Source of the DNA: Clostridia bacterium
GTDB taxonomy: Bacteria; Bacillota; Clostridia; Saccharofermentanales; UBA5734
NCBI GenBank assembly: GCA_017997315.1
Contig: JAGOFF010000003.1
Coordinates: 1 to 31,048, forward strand
Reading direction: 5' to 3'
Length of the DNA stretch: 31,048 bases
Position 1 is the stretch's first letter. Each line of letters starts with the position of its first letter. Below are positions 14,516 through 22,020 of this stretch, in pieces. Position numbers and translations under genes: made by a program. The notes below the pieces were generated by a model. The model was not told the DNA's origin. It saw nothing but the letters and a program-made list of their open reading frames with translations, and did no database searches.

Positions 14516-16049
14516 AGATGATCGTCCGGGGCCGTTTGTACCGCGGGAGGTCCGTGCAGAAAGTGTGGATCTCGGCTTCGGCGCAGGACATGCCGTCCCG
14601 GAGCTCGATGATCGCGGCCGCGATCTCGCCCAGCCGCTCGTCGGGCAGCCCGATGACCGCGACATCCTTGATCGCGGAATGTGCGCGCAGGAAATCCTCG
14701 ATCTGGACCGGATAGATGTTTTCCCCACCGGTGATGATGACGTCCTTTTTCCGGTCGACGAGGTAGATGAAGCCGTCCTCGTCCATCCGGGCGACGTCTC
14801 CGGTGAACAGCCAGCCGTCCCGGAGAATCTCCGCGGTCGCGGCGGGATTGTTGTAGTAGCGCTTCATGACGCCGGGGCCGCGCACTGTGAGCTCGCCGAC
14901 CTCGCCTTGCGGGACCGGGACGCCGTTTTCATCGACGATGGAGGTCTCCCACAGGTAGCCCGCCTTGCCGATTGCCCCGACCTTGTGGATGTTCTCGATG
15001 CCGAGGTGGACGCAACCCGGCCCGATCGACTCGCTCAGGCCGTAATTGGTGTCGTAGTCGTGGTTCGGAAACATCTGCTTCCAGCGGCGGATCAGGCTGG
15101 GGGGGACCGGCTGCGCCCCGATGTGCATCAGCCGCCACTGCGCGAGCCGGTAGTTTTCCAGCCGGATGTCGCCGCGGTCGATGGCGTCGAGGATGTCCTG
15201 GACCCAGGGCACCAGCAGCCACACGATGGTCGCCCGCTCCTCGGACACCGCCTGCAGCACCCATTCTGGCTTGACCCCGCGCAGGATGACCGCCCGGCCC
15301 CCGACCAGCAGACTGCCGAACCAGTGCATCTTGGCGCCGGTGTGGTACAGCGGCGGGATGCAGAGGAACACGTCGTCCCGGGTCTGCCGGTGGTGGTTCT
15401 GTTCGGTCAGGCAGGCGGACACCAGCGCGGCGTGCGAGTGCAGGATCGCCTTGGGGAATCCGGTCGTGCCGGAGGAAAAATAGATCGCGGCGTCGTCGTC
15501 CTCGCGCAGATCGACCGCGGGTGCGGTCGAAGAGCAGTACGAGACCAGACGGTCGTAGCTGTCCGCAAACGTCGGCTTGTTATCCCCTACGAAAAAGAAT
15601 GTCTTGACCCCGTGGAGGTGGTCGAACACCTGCTCGACCCGCCCGATGAACTCCGGGCCGAACACCAGCGCGTCCACTTCGGCGAGTTCCAGGCAGTACC
15701 GGATCTCCTCCGAGGTGTACCGGAAGTTGAGCGGAACCGCGAGTGCGCCGGTCTTGAGGATGCCGAAATAGATGGGTAGCCATTCGAGGCAGTTCATCAG
15801 GAGGAGCGCAACCTTGTCGCCTTTCTGGATGCCGCGGGTGAGCAGCAGATTGGCGAACCGGTTCGCCTTGACGTCGAATTCCTTCCACGTCATCTCACGC
15901 CGGTAACGGTCCGCGGAAGTGGTTTCGATCAGGTTGTACTCCCGCCATGTCACCGTATGTTCCGGCTGGTTTGCCGGGTTGATTTCAACCAGACTGGTGT
16001 CATTGGGGTACAGTTTTGCGTTCTTCTCCAGGAAATCGACTATCGCCAT
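14415..16049 (-). CDS. Acyl-CoA synthetase / AMP-dependent ligase
   Basis: A class I adenylate-forming enzyme that activates a carboxylic acid to acyl-AMP and then acyl-CoA, 544 residues. Motifs: A3 P-loop YFSSGTTGFPKA, A5 NYGLSESIG, A7 GWLFTGDVARMDEDGF with YLVDRKKD, A8 hinge ITGGENIYPVQIED, and A10 PRNPTGKIEK with the catalytic Lys near the C-terminus. It resembles long/medium-chain or aryl-CoA ligases; acid specificity is not readable. Near the N-terminus TVTWREYN and MTWKEFDV occur about 20 residues apart, a possible small insertion or duplication. ATG at 16049 has a modest SD (AAAGGG). Its 3' 100 nt were copied between the lipoprotein genes. Confidence 0.93.
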   Translation of the reverse strand: MAIVDFLEKNAKLYPNDTSLVEINPANQPEHTVTWREYNLIETTSADRYRREMTWKEFDVKANRFANLLLTRGIQKGDKVALLLMNCLEWLPIYFGILKTGALAVPLNFRYTSEEIRYCLELAEVDALVFGPEFIGRVEQVFDHLHGVKTFFFVGDNKPTFADSYDRLVSYCSSTAPAVDLREDDDAAIYFSSGTTGFPKAILHSHAALVSACLTEQNHHRQTRDDVFLCIPPLYHTGAKMHWFGSLLVGGRAVILRGVKPEWVLQAVSEERATIVWLLVPWVQDILDAIDRGDIRLENYRLAQWRLMHIGAQPVPPSLIRRWKQMFPNHDYDTNYGLSESIGPGCVHLGIENIHKVGAIGKAGYLWETSIVDENGVPVPQGEVGELTVRGPGVMKRYYNNPAATAEILRDGWLFTGDVARMDEDGFIYLVDRKKDVIITGGENIYPVQIEDFLRAHSAIKDVAVIGLPDERLGEIAAAIIELRDGMSCAEAEIHTFCTDLPRYKRPRTIIFAPVPRNPTGKIEKPKLREIYCGQRLVEAQTTR

Positions 16050-16119
16050 GCTGCCTGCCCTTTCTCGTTCGACCGTTTTCCGTGCTGCCATGCTTGGGAT
16101 GGGAGGATCGTACCTATTC

Positions 16120-16147
16120 AGTCTAGTGGATTCCGCGTTCCCGTCAA
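16120..16147 (-). promoter_or_regulatory. Promoter of the acyl-CoA ligase gene
   Basis: -35 TTGACG (16147-16142), 16-bp spacer, -10 TAGACT (16125-16120). The -35 overlaps the stop codon of the upstream acetyltransferase gene, so the ligase can be transcribed on its own or by read-through. Confidence 0.55.
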
Positions 16148-16665
16148 CTGTCCCGTTCCGGCCCGGACGGATCCAGAGCGCGGTAGAACAGTATGATGTC
16201 CCGGTAGGCCCCGTCCTTGTGCAGAAATCCGCCGGGGATTTCACCGAGGCGGATGAAACCGAGCTTCTCATACAGACGGATCGCCGGCAGGTTGGACCGG
16301 ACCACCGCGTTGAATTGCATAATCCGGAAGCCCAGATCGCGCGCTTTCACCAGGGAATGGGCCACCAGGCGTTCTCCGACGTGCCGCCCGCGCATTCCCG
16401 CACGGACCGCATAGCTGGCGTTGGCGATATGCCCGCACCGGCCGGTGTTGTTGGGATGAAGGATGTACAGGCCCGCGATCTCCCCGTCGCACTCCGCAAC
16501 CCCGGTGAAGCTCTGCCCGCCGAAAAACCGCAGCGCCCCCTCGGAATCCAGCGTGTCGGTTTGGGGAAACGCGTCTCCCGCTTCCACGATGCCGTTCCAG
16601 ATCGCCGTCATCGCAGGCAGATCCGCCGGTCTGAAAACCCGTACGTGAATGACCGTCTTTTCCAT
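16144..16665 (-). CDS. GNAT-family N-acetyltransferase
   Basis: An acetyl-CoA-dependent acyltransferase of 173 residues. The GNAT fold shows VRVFRPADLPAMTAIWN at the start, acetyl-CoA pyrophosphate loop GMRGRHVGERLV (about 90-101), and the C-terminal IRLYEKLGFIRLGEIPG motif. It resembles phosphinothricin/YncA-type acetyltransferases; the acceptor is unknown. The only sensible start is ATG at 16665, which has no Shine-Dalgarno. A strong promoter places the predicted transcript start at or within a base of this ATG, so the mRNA is probably leaderless. Confidence 0.88.
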   Translation of the reverse strand: MEKTVIHVRVFRPADLPAMTAIWNGIVEAGDAFPQTDTLDSEGALRFFGGQSFTGVAECDGEIAGLYILHPNNTGRCGHIANASYAVRAGMRGRHVGERLVAHSLVKARDLGFRIMQFNAVVRSNLPAIRLYEKLGFIRLGEIPGGFLHKDGAYRDIILFYRALDPSGPERDS

Positions 16666-16671
16666 AGGGAG

Positions 16672-16700
16672 AGTATATGCCGCGATCCATGCCGTGTCAC
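16672..16700 (-). promoter_or_regulatory. Promoter giving a leaderless acetyltransferase mRNA
   Basis: -35 GTGACA (16700-16695), 17-bp spacer, -10 TATACT (16677-16672); each box differs from consensus at one position. Six bases, CTCCCT with no SD, separate the -10 from the ATG at 16665, so the predicted start point coincides with the start codon. Confidence 0.75.
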
Positions 16701-16772
16701 CGGATCGAAACGGTTTTCCCCGGTCTGGAATATACTTGAGACAATACATTCTGCATCCGGAAGGGAAACAAC

Positions 16773-17960
16773 ATGTTCAAAGAGCTGAAACGCATGGTAT
16801 ATACCGTCACGGACCTTGCAGCCGCGAAGGCATGGTATGCGGATCTGCTGGGAAGCCCCCCGCTGTTCGATGCCCCATTCGCCGCGATTTTCGCGGTCGG
16901 GGACGGCTCTCTGACACTGACCGGCGGCGTACCGGCCGACCCGGCTGCAACAGGGGGGCCGGTGGCCTACTGGGAGGTGGACGACATCGACGCCGCCCTG
17001 GCAGGGCTCCTGGAGCGGGGGGCCCGGCAGACCGCTCCGGTGTCCGCCGCGCTGGGCGTTCGGACCGCCCAGGTCGCCGATCCGTTCGGAAACCGGATCG
17101 GGATCACCGACGCGGGCGCCCCGGCATCGCGCGGAGGGGTGGGGGAGAAACCGTCCGAAACCGCGATGACCGTCGCTTTCTGCCGCGCACTGGCGGCATT
17201 GGAGGAACGACCGGAGCTTCGGGGGCCTGACTACCTGGCTGGAATCTTTCTCCGCCCGGAAGCGCGGTCCCTGTTGGAAACCCGCGAGAAGCGGCGATGG
17301 GCGGTCGAGAATCTGGTGACCGAGCCGCTGTACGGGTACTTTCTGGCCCGTACCGCCTGGCTGGACGCCTGCTTCCTCGACGCCTGCCGTGAAGGGTTGC
17401 CGCAGATCGTACTGCTTGGAGCGGGGTACGACACCCGCGCACTCCGTTACCGGAACGAGCTTGGCGGAACCCGGGTGTTCGAGATGGACATCAAAACAAC
17501 CCAGGAGCGCAAAGCCGCCCGCCTGCGTGAGGCGGGGATCGACCTTCCCCCCGGACTGGTCCATGCCCCGATCGATTTCGAGGCGGAGAAGCCGGAGGAC
17601 GCCCTGTTCCGCGCCGGATACGATCCGGAACTCCGTACGTTGTTCCTCTGGGAGGGGGTCATGTACTACCTCACGCGGGGAACCGTGGAGGGTATGCTCC
17701 GCTTTTTGTCGGCGCAGGCGCCCGGAGGCCGGCTTTGTTTCGACTGCATGCGTGAGAAGCTGCAGTCGGTGAATCCGGCGGAGCCGTTCCTTTTCTGGGC
17801 GGAACCGGACGATATGGACCGGATGCTCGCGGCGGCCGGTCTGCGCCCGACGGATCGCCTGGATCGGGACGGCATGGTCCGGCGGTATCTGAGCGACGCC
17901 GACGGACATCCGCTCACACCCTGTCTGTCGGCGTTCAGCTTCTGCACAGCAGAAATTTAG
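16773..17960 (+). CDS. Fused VOC-domain / LCMT-type SAM methyltransferase
   Basis: A 395-residue two-domain protein. Residues 1-113 form a VOC (glyoxalase/bleomycin-resistance) domain: VYTVTDLAAAKAWYADLLG at the start and VADPFGNRIGI at the end. The usual metal-binding His and Glu positions look replaced, so it may bind rather than catalyse. After a Gly/Ala-rich linker (114-128), residues about 130-395 are a methyltransferase of the leucine-carboxyl/PPM1-TcmP family: LVTEPLYGYFLARTAWLD, motif I LLGAGYDTRALRY (214-226), acidic EMD (237-239) and LWEGVMYYL (292-300). SD GGAAGGGA precedes the ATG. It is transcribed divergently from the acetyltransferase. A frameshift artefact is unlikely because the frame is open throughout. 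TATACT (16731-16736) is a candidate -10. Confidence 0.88.
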   Translation: MFKELKRMVYTVTDLAAAKAWYADLLGSPPLFDAPFAAIFAVGDGSLTLTGGVPADPAATGGPVAYWEVDDIDAALAGLLERGARQTAPVSAALGVRTAQVADPFGNRIGITDAGAPASRGGVGEKPSETAMTVAFCRALAALEERPELRGPDYLAGIFLRPEARSLLETREKRRWAVENLVTEPLYGYFLARTAWLDACFLDACREGLPQIVLLGAGYDTRALRYRNELGGTRVFEMDIKTTQERKAARLREAGIDLPPGLVHAPIDFEAEKPEDALFRAGYDPELRTLFLWEGVMYYLTRGTVEGMLRFLSAQAPGGRLCFDCMREKLQSVNPAEPFLFWAEPDDMDRMLAAAGLRPTDRLDRDGMVRRYLSDADGHPLTPCLSAFSFCTAEI

Positions 17961-17980
17961 CATACGACATATCCGCGCAG

Positions 17981-17992
17981 GGAAGCGTTTCC
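17981..17992. promoter_or_regulatory. Candidate LacI-family operator upstream of lacI-type gene
   Basis: GGAAGCGTTTCC, a near-palindrome with CG at its centre, about 50 bp before the predicted lacI transcription start. It shares GGAAACGCTT with a second site at 20729-20741. The central CG and A/T-flanked arms are typical of LacI/GalR-family operators. Binding is inferred. Confidence 0.5.
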
Positions 17993-18018
17993 GTACTGGA
18001 TAAAAGCATGTACCCGTA

Positions 18019-18027
18019 TGGTACAAT
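18019..18027 (+). promoter_or_regulatory. Extended -10 promoter of the LacI-type regulator gene
   Basis: TGG-TACAAT, an extended -10 (TGn plus hexamer), with no convincing -35 at 17 bp. The predicted leader is about 85 nt to the GTG at 18121. Confidence 0.5.
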
Positions 18028-18120
18028 CAAATCAGCTAAATCGAAAATTCACTTCACTGAACCAATTTTTCCTATCCGGCACCGGTTCCACACACAATCA
18101 TAGAATGAAGAGGTCCGCCT

Positions 18121-19152
18121 GTGTCAAAGACAAGCATCAAGTCCATTGCGGAGCTGATGAACCTCTCCCCCGGAACCGTGTCGATCGTCCTGAACGGACG
18201 GGGAGACGAACTCCGTATTTCCAAAAGCACCCAGGAACGCATCATGGACGCCGCGAAGAACCTCGGCTACCAGCCGAACGTCCATGCGCGCCGGCTGCGT
18301 CAGAAGACCAAGGACAAGCCCGCCGCGATCATCGGCGTGCTGTGGTCCACGCAGTACTCGTCGGACGTGCTGGTGCGGTTTTTCGACGGGATCCAGCACG
18401 CCATCCTGGAGGACAACGTCAATATCGAGGTGGTCTACAAGCCTTACCCCTACTCCGGAATCGACCGGATCGCGGATGTGTTCCAGACCAACCCGTTCAA
18501 CGGGGTCATCGTGTTCGGCGCTTCGGATCAGGACGTGGAGTATGTCAAATCCGTCACCACCTCCATGCCGCTCGTATTGTTCAACCGGATGAACGACCGG
18601 TACAGCTCGGTCTGTGTCGACGATTTCAAGACCGGCGCCAAGGTTGCCGAGTTGTTCCACGCCCGGGGACACCGGGACGTCGGCGTAGTGGAGTCCACCC
18701 TCGAACTGCGGCACCACGCGCAGCGCAAGTACGGATTCGTCAGCACCTGCGAGGCACTCGGACTCCGCATCGCTCCGCAGCACATGCTCAAGGGACACTA
18801 CGAAGCGGAGGGCGGACGCCAGGTTTCGGAGGCGCTCGTACAGTGCGATTCCCTGCCGACGGCGCTTTTCTTTACGCTGGACAGCATGGTGCCCGGCGCG
18901 TTCCCTGTGTTCGAGCGCAACGGAGTCCGCGTGCCCGGGGATATCGAGGTCGTGGCGTACAGCGACTCCGCGGTCAACACCATGCTGCGGCCCAGTCTCA
19001 CCGTCGTGGATCTGCCCGTGCAGCAGCTGGTACAGGAAGCCATCCGGCTCATTCTGCAGATGATCGACGGAGACATGAAACGACCGGTGTCGGTGTTTGG
19101 GGACACCTTTTTCGTTTTTCGCGAAAGCTGCGGCGGTTTTCCGGAGAAGTGA
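18121..19152 (+). CDS. LacI-family transcriptional regulator
   Basis: A repressor/activator of 343 residues. The N-terminal HTH (about 3-30, IKSIAELMNLSPGTVSIVLNG) and hinge helix region reach NLGYQPNVHARRLR (about 50-62). The periplasmic-binding-protein-like effector domain follows: IIGVLWSTQYSSDVLVRFFDGI, GVIVFGA, VVDLPVQQLVQEA. The hinge region has an insertion (GRGDELRISKST) relative to the shortest family members. The start is GTG at 18121 with AGAGG upstream. It precedes the hydrolase genes by 42 nt in the same direction and most likely senses a product or substrate of those enzymes. Two candidate operators flank the gene and the first esterase. Confidence 0.93.
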   Translation: MSKTSIKSIAELMNLSPGTVSIVLNGRGDELRISKSTQERIMDAAKNLGYQPNVHARRLRQKTKDKPAAIIGVLWSTQYSSDVLVRFFDGIQHAILEDNVNIEVVYKPYPYSGIDRIADVFQTNPFNGVIVFGASDQDVEYVKSVTTSMPLVLFNRMNDRYSSVCVDDFKTGAKVAELFHARGHRDVGVVESTLELRHHAQRKYGFVSTCEALGLRIAPQHMLKGHYEAEGGRQVSEALVQCDSLPTALFFTLDSMVPGAFPVFERNGVRVPGDIEVVAYSDSAVNTMLRPSLTVVDLPVQQLVQEAIRLILQMIDGDMKRPVSVFGDTFFVFRESCGGFPEK

Positions 19153-19194
19153 CGGAACCCGCCTGCGGAAATACAGCTTTTCAGGAGGTTTTCC

Positions 19195-20712
19195 ATGCTG
19201 AGACAAGTGAAGGTCGAAACCGGCACGTTGCGGGGGACCCCCGCGGCGGATCCGCGGATCACGGCGTTTCGGGGGGTGCCCTTCGCGGCGCCGCCGGTCG
19301 GGGCGCTCCGGTGGAAGGCTCCGCGTCCGGCTGAACCGTGGGAAGGCGTGCTGGAGGCGCTGGAGTTCGCTCCGATCGCCATGCAGCGGATCCCGGGACT
19401 CGCCAAGGACGACATCTATACCCGGGAATGGAACGTGGACCCTGAAATCCCGATGGATGAGGACTGCCTGTACCTCAATGTCTGGACACCCGCCAAGGAA
19501 CCCGGCGAGAAACTTCCGGTGTTCGTCTGGTATTACGGGGGCGGACTCCAGGTGGGCAATCCCGCCGAGATGGAATTCAACGGGGAACGCATCGCACGCC
19601 GCGGAATCGTTGTGGTCACGGTCAACTACCGGGTCAACGTGTTCGGTTTTCTGGCGCATCCTGCGCTCACGGCCGAGGATCCGGCGTTCGCCGCGAACTT
19701 CGGCAATCTGGACCAGAAGGCCGGGACCGAATGGGTCCGGCGCAACATCGCGGCGTTCGGCGGCGATCCGTCCAACATCACGATCGGCGGACAGTCCGCG
19801 GGCGGCGGGAGCGTGCTGACCCAACTGGCGTCCCCGCTCACCGAGGGTCTGTTCCAGAAAGCGATCGTCCAGAGCGGCATTCTGCTGGGGGGATACGCGG
19901 ACCGCACCCCACTGCGCCGCCAGGCCTTGGCGGACGCGGAGCAGGACGGCGAGGCGTTCTTCCGTTTCCTCGGAGTAAACACGCTGGAGGAGGCGCGGGC
20001 GATCGACGCGTGCACCCTGCGCGACAAGGCGCTGGAGTACAAAGGGTTCTGGGGCACGGTCGTCGACGGGAACTACCTGCCCGCGGGCGCGATGGAACGG
20101 ATCATGCGCAATGAGCGCCACCGCGTGCCGCTCCTGATGGGCAACACGTCGTCGGAGTTCAAGGCGGTCCCGGAGGCGGATTCGTTCGAAGCGTTCGAGC
20201 GGCTTGCCCGCGAAAAGTTCGGGGACCGGGCGGAGGAGTTCCTCCGGATCGTCCGGGCGGACACGCTCGAGCGGACGATCGCCAACGCCACCTACAGCCC
20301 CATCGAGCTCGGCGTCCGGGCGGCCTACGCGCGGACTGCGGAGAAACCGGGCGCGCCGGACAACTTCTACTATGTGTTTGACGCGGACATCCCGGGCTGG
20401 GACCATCCCGGCACGTTCCACTCGGTCGACCTGTGGTTCTTCTTCGAGACGCTTGCGGCGTGCTGGCGTCCGTTCACCGGCCGGCACTACGACCTGGCGC
20501 GGCACATGTGCAACTACTGGGCGAACTTCATCCGGAGCGGGGACCCGAACGGTCCGGACGCGGACGGGACGCCGATGCCGGCCTGGCGGCCCTACACGGA
20601 CGGAGACGGTCCGATGGTGTTCCGGGATGTTCCGGCGATGGCGGAACCCGGTTCCGCAAGCCCGCTGATGCGGTTCCTGGTCGATTTCCAGCTCGGCGCG
20701 CATCCGGTGTAG
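19195..20712 (+). CDS. Type B carboxylesterase (para-nitrobenzyl esterase-like)
   Basis: A serine alpha/beta-hydrolase of 505 residues that hydrolyses carboxylic esters. No signal peptide, so it acts in the cytoplasm. Family signatures: FRGVPFAAPPVGALRW (25-40), EDCLYLNVW (89-97), oxyanion-hole GGG (115-117) and GQSAGGGSV (199-207) with nucleophile Ser201. Glu320 (NTSSEF) and His408 (TFHSVDLWFFF) complete the likely triad. Strong SD (CAGGAGG) before ATG at 19195. First structural gene after the LacI-type regulator. Confidence 0.94.
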   Translation: MLRQVKVETGTLRGTPAADPRITAFRGVPFAAPPVGALRWKAPRPAEPWEGVLEALEFAPIAMQRIPGLAKDDIYTREWNVDPEIPMDEDCLYLNVWTPAKEPGEKLPVFVWYYGGGLQVGNPAEMEFNGERIARRGIVVVTVNYRVNVFGFLAHPALTAEDPAFAANFGNLDQKAGTEWVRRNIAAFGGDPSNITIGGQSAGGGSVLTQLASPLTEGLFQKAIVQSGILLGGYADRTPLRRQALADAEQDGEAFFRFLGVNTLEEARAIDACTLRDKALEYKGFWGTVVDGNYLPAGAMERIMRNERHRVPLLMGNTSSEFKAVPEADSFEAFERLAREKFGDRAEEFLRIVRADTLERTIANATYSPIELGVRAAYARTAEKPGAPDNFYYVFDADIPGWDHPGTFHSVDLWFFFETLAACWRPFTGRHYDLARHMCNYWANFIRSGDPNGPDADGTPMPAWRPYTDGDGPMVFRDVPAMAEPGSASPLMRFLVDFQLGAHPV

Positions 20713-20728
20713 CGAGCTCCGCGCGGAT

Positions 20729-20741
20729 GGAAACGCTTTCC
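20729..20741. promoter_or_regulatory. Second candidate operator of the esterase cluster
   Basis: GGAAACGCTTTCC, an inverted repeat between the first and second esterase genes, enclosed in GC-rich complementary flanks (GCGCGGA...TCCGCGC), so it can also form an RNA hairpin. It shares GGAAACGCTT with the site at 17981-17992 (reverse strand). TGGAAACGCTTTCC also fits the CcpA cre consensus at all but the last position, so carbon-catabolite control is an alternative. Confidence 0.5.
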
Positions 20742-20818
20742 GCGCGTAACATATCATGACAGGTGCTGAAACGAAACAGCGGAAGGCGACCCCTCCGCGG
20801 GAAGACGAGGTACGATCC

Positions 20819-21979
20819 ATGTCTGATTTCAAGGAACTGTCGAACCTGCTGGAATCCTTCACCCGATCCGGCCCTCCGGGCTGCGCGTTCGGAATCGCAA
20901 AAAACGGAAAGGTCCTCCACGAGAGCTACCATGGCATGGCGGATGTCGAGGCGGGAGTCCCGATGGGCGCGGATTCGGTGTTCCGTCTGTACTCCATGAC
21001 CAAGGTCATCGTCTGCACCGCCGCGATGATCCTGTTCGAACGCGGCCGGTTCCTCCTGAGCGATCCGCTGTACGAGTACTTCCCGGAGTACCGCGACATC
21101 AGGCGCGTGCAGTCCGAACCGAACGGGAACGTGCGCATCGTGCCCGTGAAGAATCCGATGCTGGTCCGCCACGCGTTCTCCATGGCGGTCGGACTCCCGT
21201 ATTCGATGGGCGAGTCCTACACCTCCAAGGCGATGCGCCAGGTCCAGGACGGCCTGAAGGAAAAGCTGGGAAAATACGACCTGCGCACCGAGATCCGGGC
21301 GATCGCGGATGTCCCGATCGCGTTCGAGCCGGGAACCCGCTGGTTGTACGGTTATGGCCACGAGCTTGTCGCCGGTCTGATCGAAGTCGCTTCCGGCATG
21401 CGCATCGGGGAGTTCCTGCAGCGCGAGATCTTTGATCCGCTGGGGATGACCGGTACCGGATACCGGTTCTTCGGCGACATCGAGCGCCGGATGGTCCCGA
21501 TGTACCGCCGCAACGAGGACGGCACGCTCGGCCGCGCCGCGGGGATGTTCGACGACCGGCACAAGCCGGACGCGATCTACGAAGGCGGCGGCGCCGGGCT
21601 GTTCTCGACGGTGCGGGACTACCTGCGGTTCACCCAGATGCTCGCGAATGGCGGAGAACTGGACGGGGTGCGGATCCTGGGCCGCAAGACCATCGACCTG
21701 ATGCGACGCAACCACCTGAATCCGGACCAGCTGTCGGATTTCACCAACACCTACCTCGCAGGATACGGCTACGGGCTGGGGGTCCGGACCCTGATGGATC
21801 CCGCAACCGGCGGGAGCAACGGTTCGATCGGCGCATTCGGCTGGACCGGCGCGGCCGGAACCTGGACAGAGATCGATCCGTCCGAAGGGCTTTCGATCGT
21901 CTACATGCACCAGACCATGCCCAACATGGAAGAGTACCACCACCTGCGGGTACGCGCTGCGGCGTACGGGTGCATCTAG
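20819..21979 (+). CDS. Class C beta-lactamase-like serine hydrolase/esterase
   Basis: A beta-lactamase-fold (PF00144-type) hydrolase of 386 residues, cytoplasmic, and more likely an esterase or D-peptidase than an antibiotic-degrading enzyme. SxxK motif: Ser59-Met-Thr-Lys62 (SMTK). The Y-x-N equivalent is Tyr177-Gly-Tyr179 (WLYGYGHELVAGLIEVASG). The third motif is FGWTGAAG near residue 340, replacing K-T-G. These substitutions are typical of EstB/LovD-like esterases. ATG at 20819 has GAGG 8 nt upstream; the longer frame to 20756 lacks an SD. There is a 106-nt gap to the first esterase containing the second operator-like site, and 41 nt to the next gene. Confidence 0.9.
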   Translation: MSDFKELSNLLESFTRSGPPGCAFGIAKNGKVLHESYHGMADVEAGVPMGADSVFRLYSMTKVIVCTAAMILFERGRFLLSDPLYEYFPEYRDIRRVQSEPNGNVRIVPVKNPMLVRHAFSMAVGLPYSMGESYTSKAMRQVQDGLKEKLGKYDLRTEIRAIADVPIAFEPGTRWLYGYGHELVAGLIEVASGMRIGEFLQREIFDPLGMTGTGYRFFGDIERRMVPMYRRNEDGTLGRAAGMFDDRHKPDAIYEGGGAGLFSTVRDYLRFTQMLANGGELDGVRILGRKTIDLMRRNHLNPDQLSDFTNTYLAGYGYGLGVRTLMDPATGGSNGSIGAFGWTGAAGTWTEIDPSEGLSIVYMHQTMPNMEEYHHLRVRAAAYGCI

Positions 21980-22020
21980 CGTCGGCAGGCGCAACGCCCG
22001 CGGGCGGGAGGGAGAGGCCA

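Noticed and set aside
18124..20862. A 912-codon minus-strand open frame
   Set aside because: It spans the lacI-type gene and carboxylesterase, which have SD sites, motifs and catalytic residues on the plus strand; the antisense product is Arg/Pro/Val-rich with no recognisable domain.
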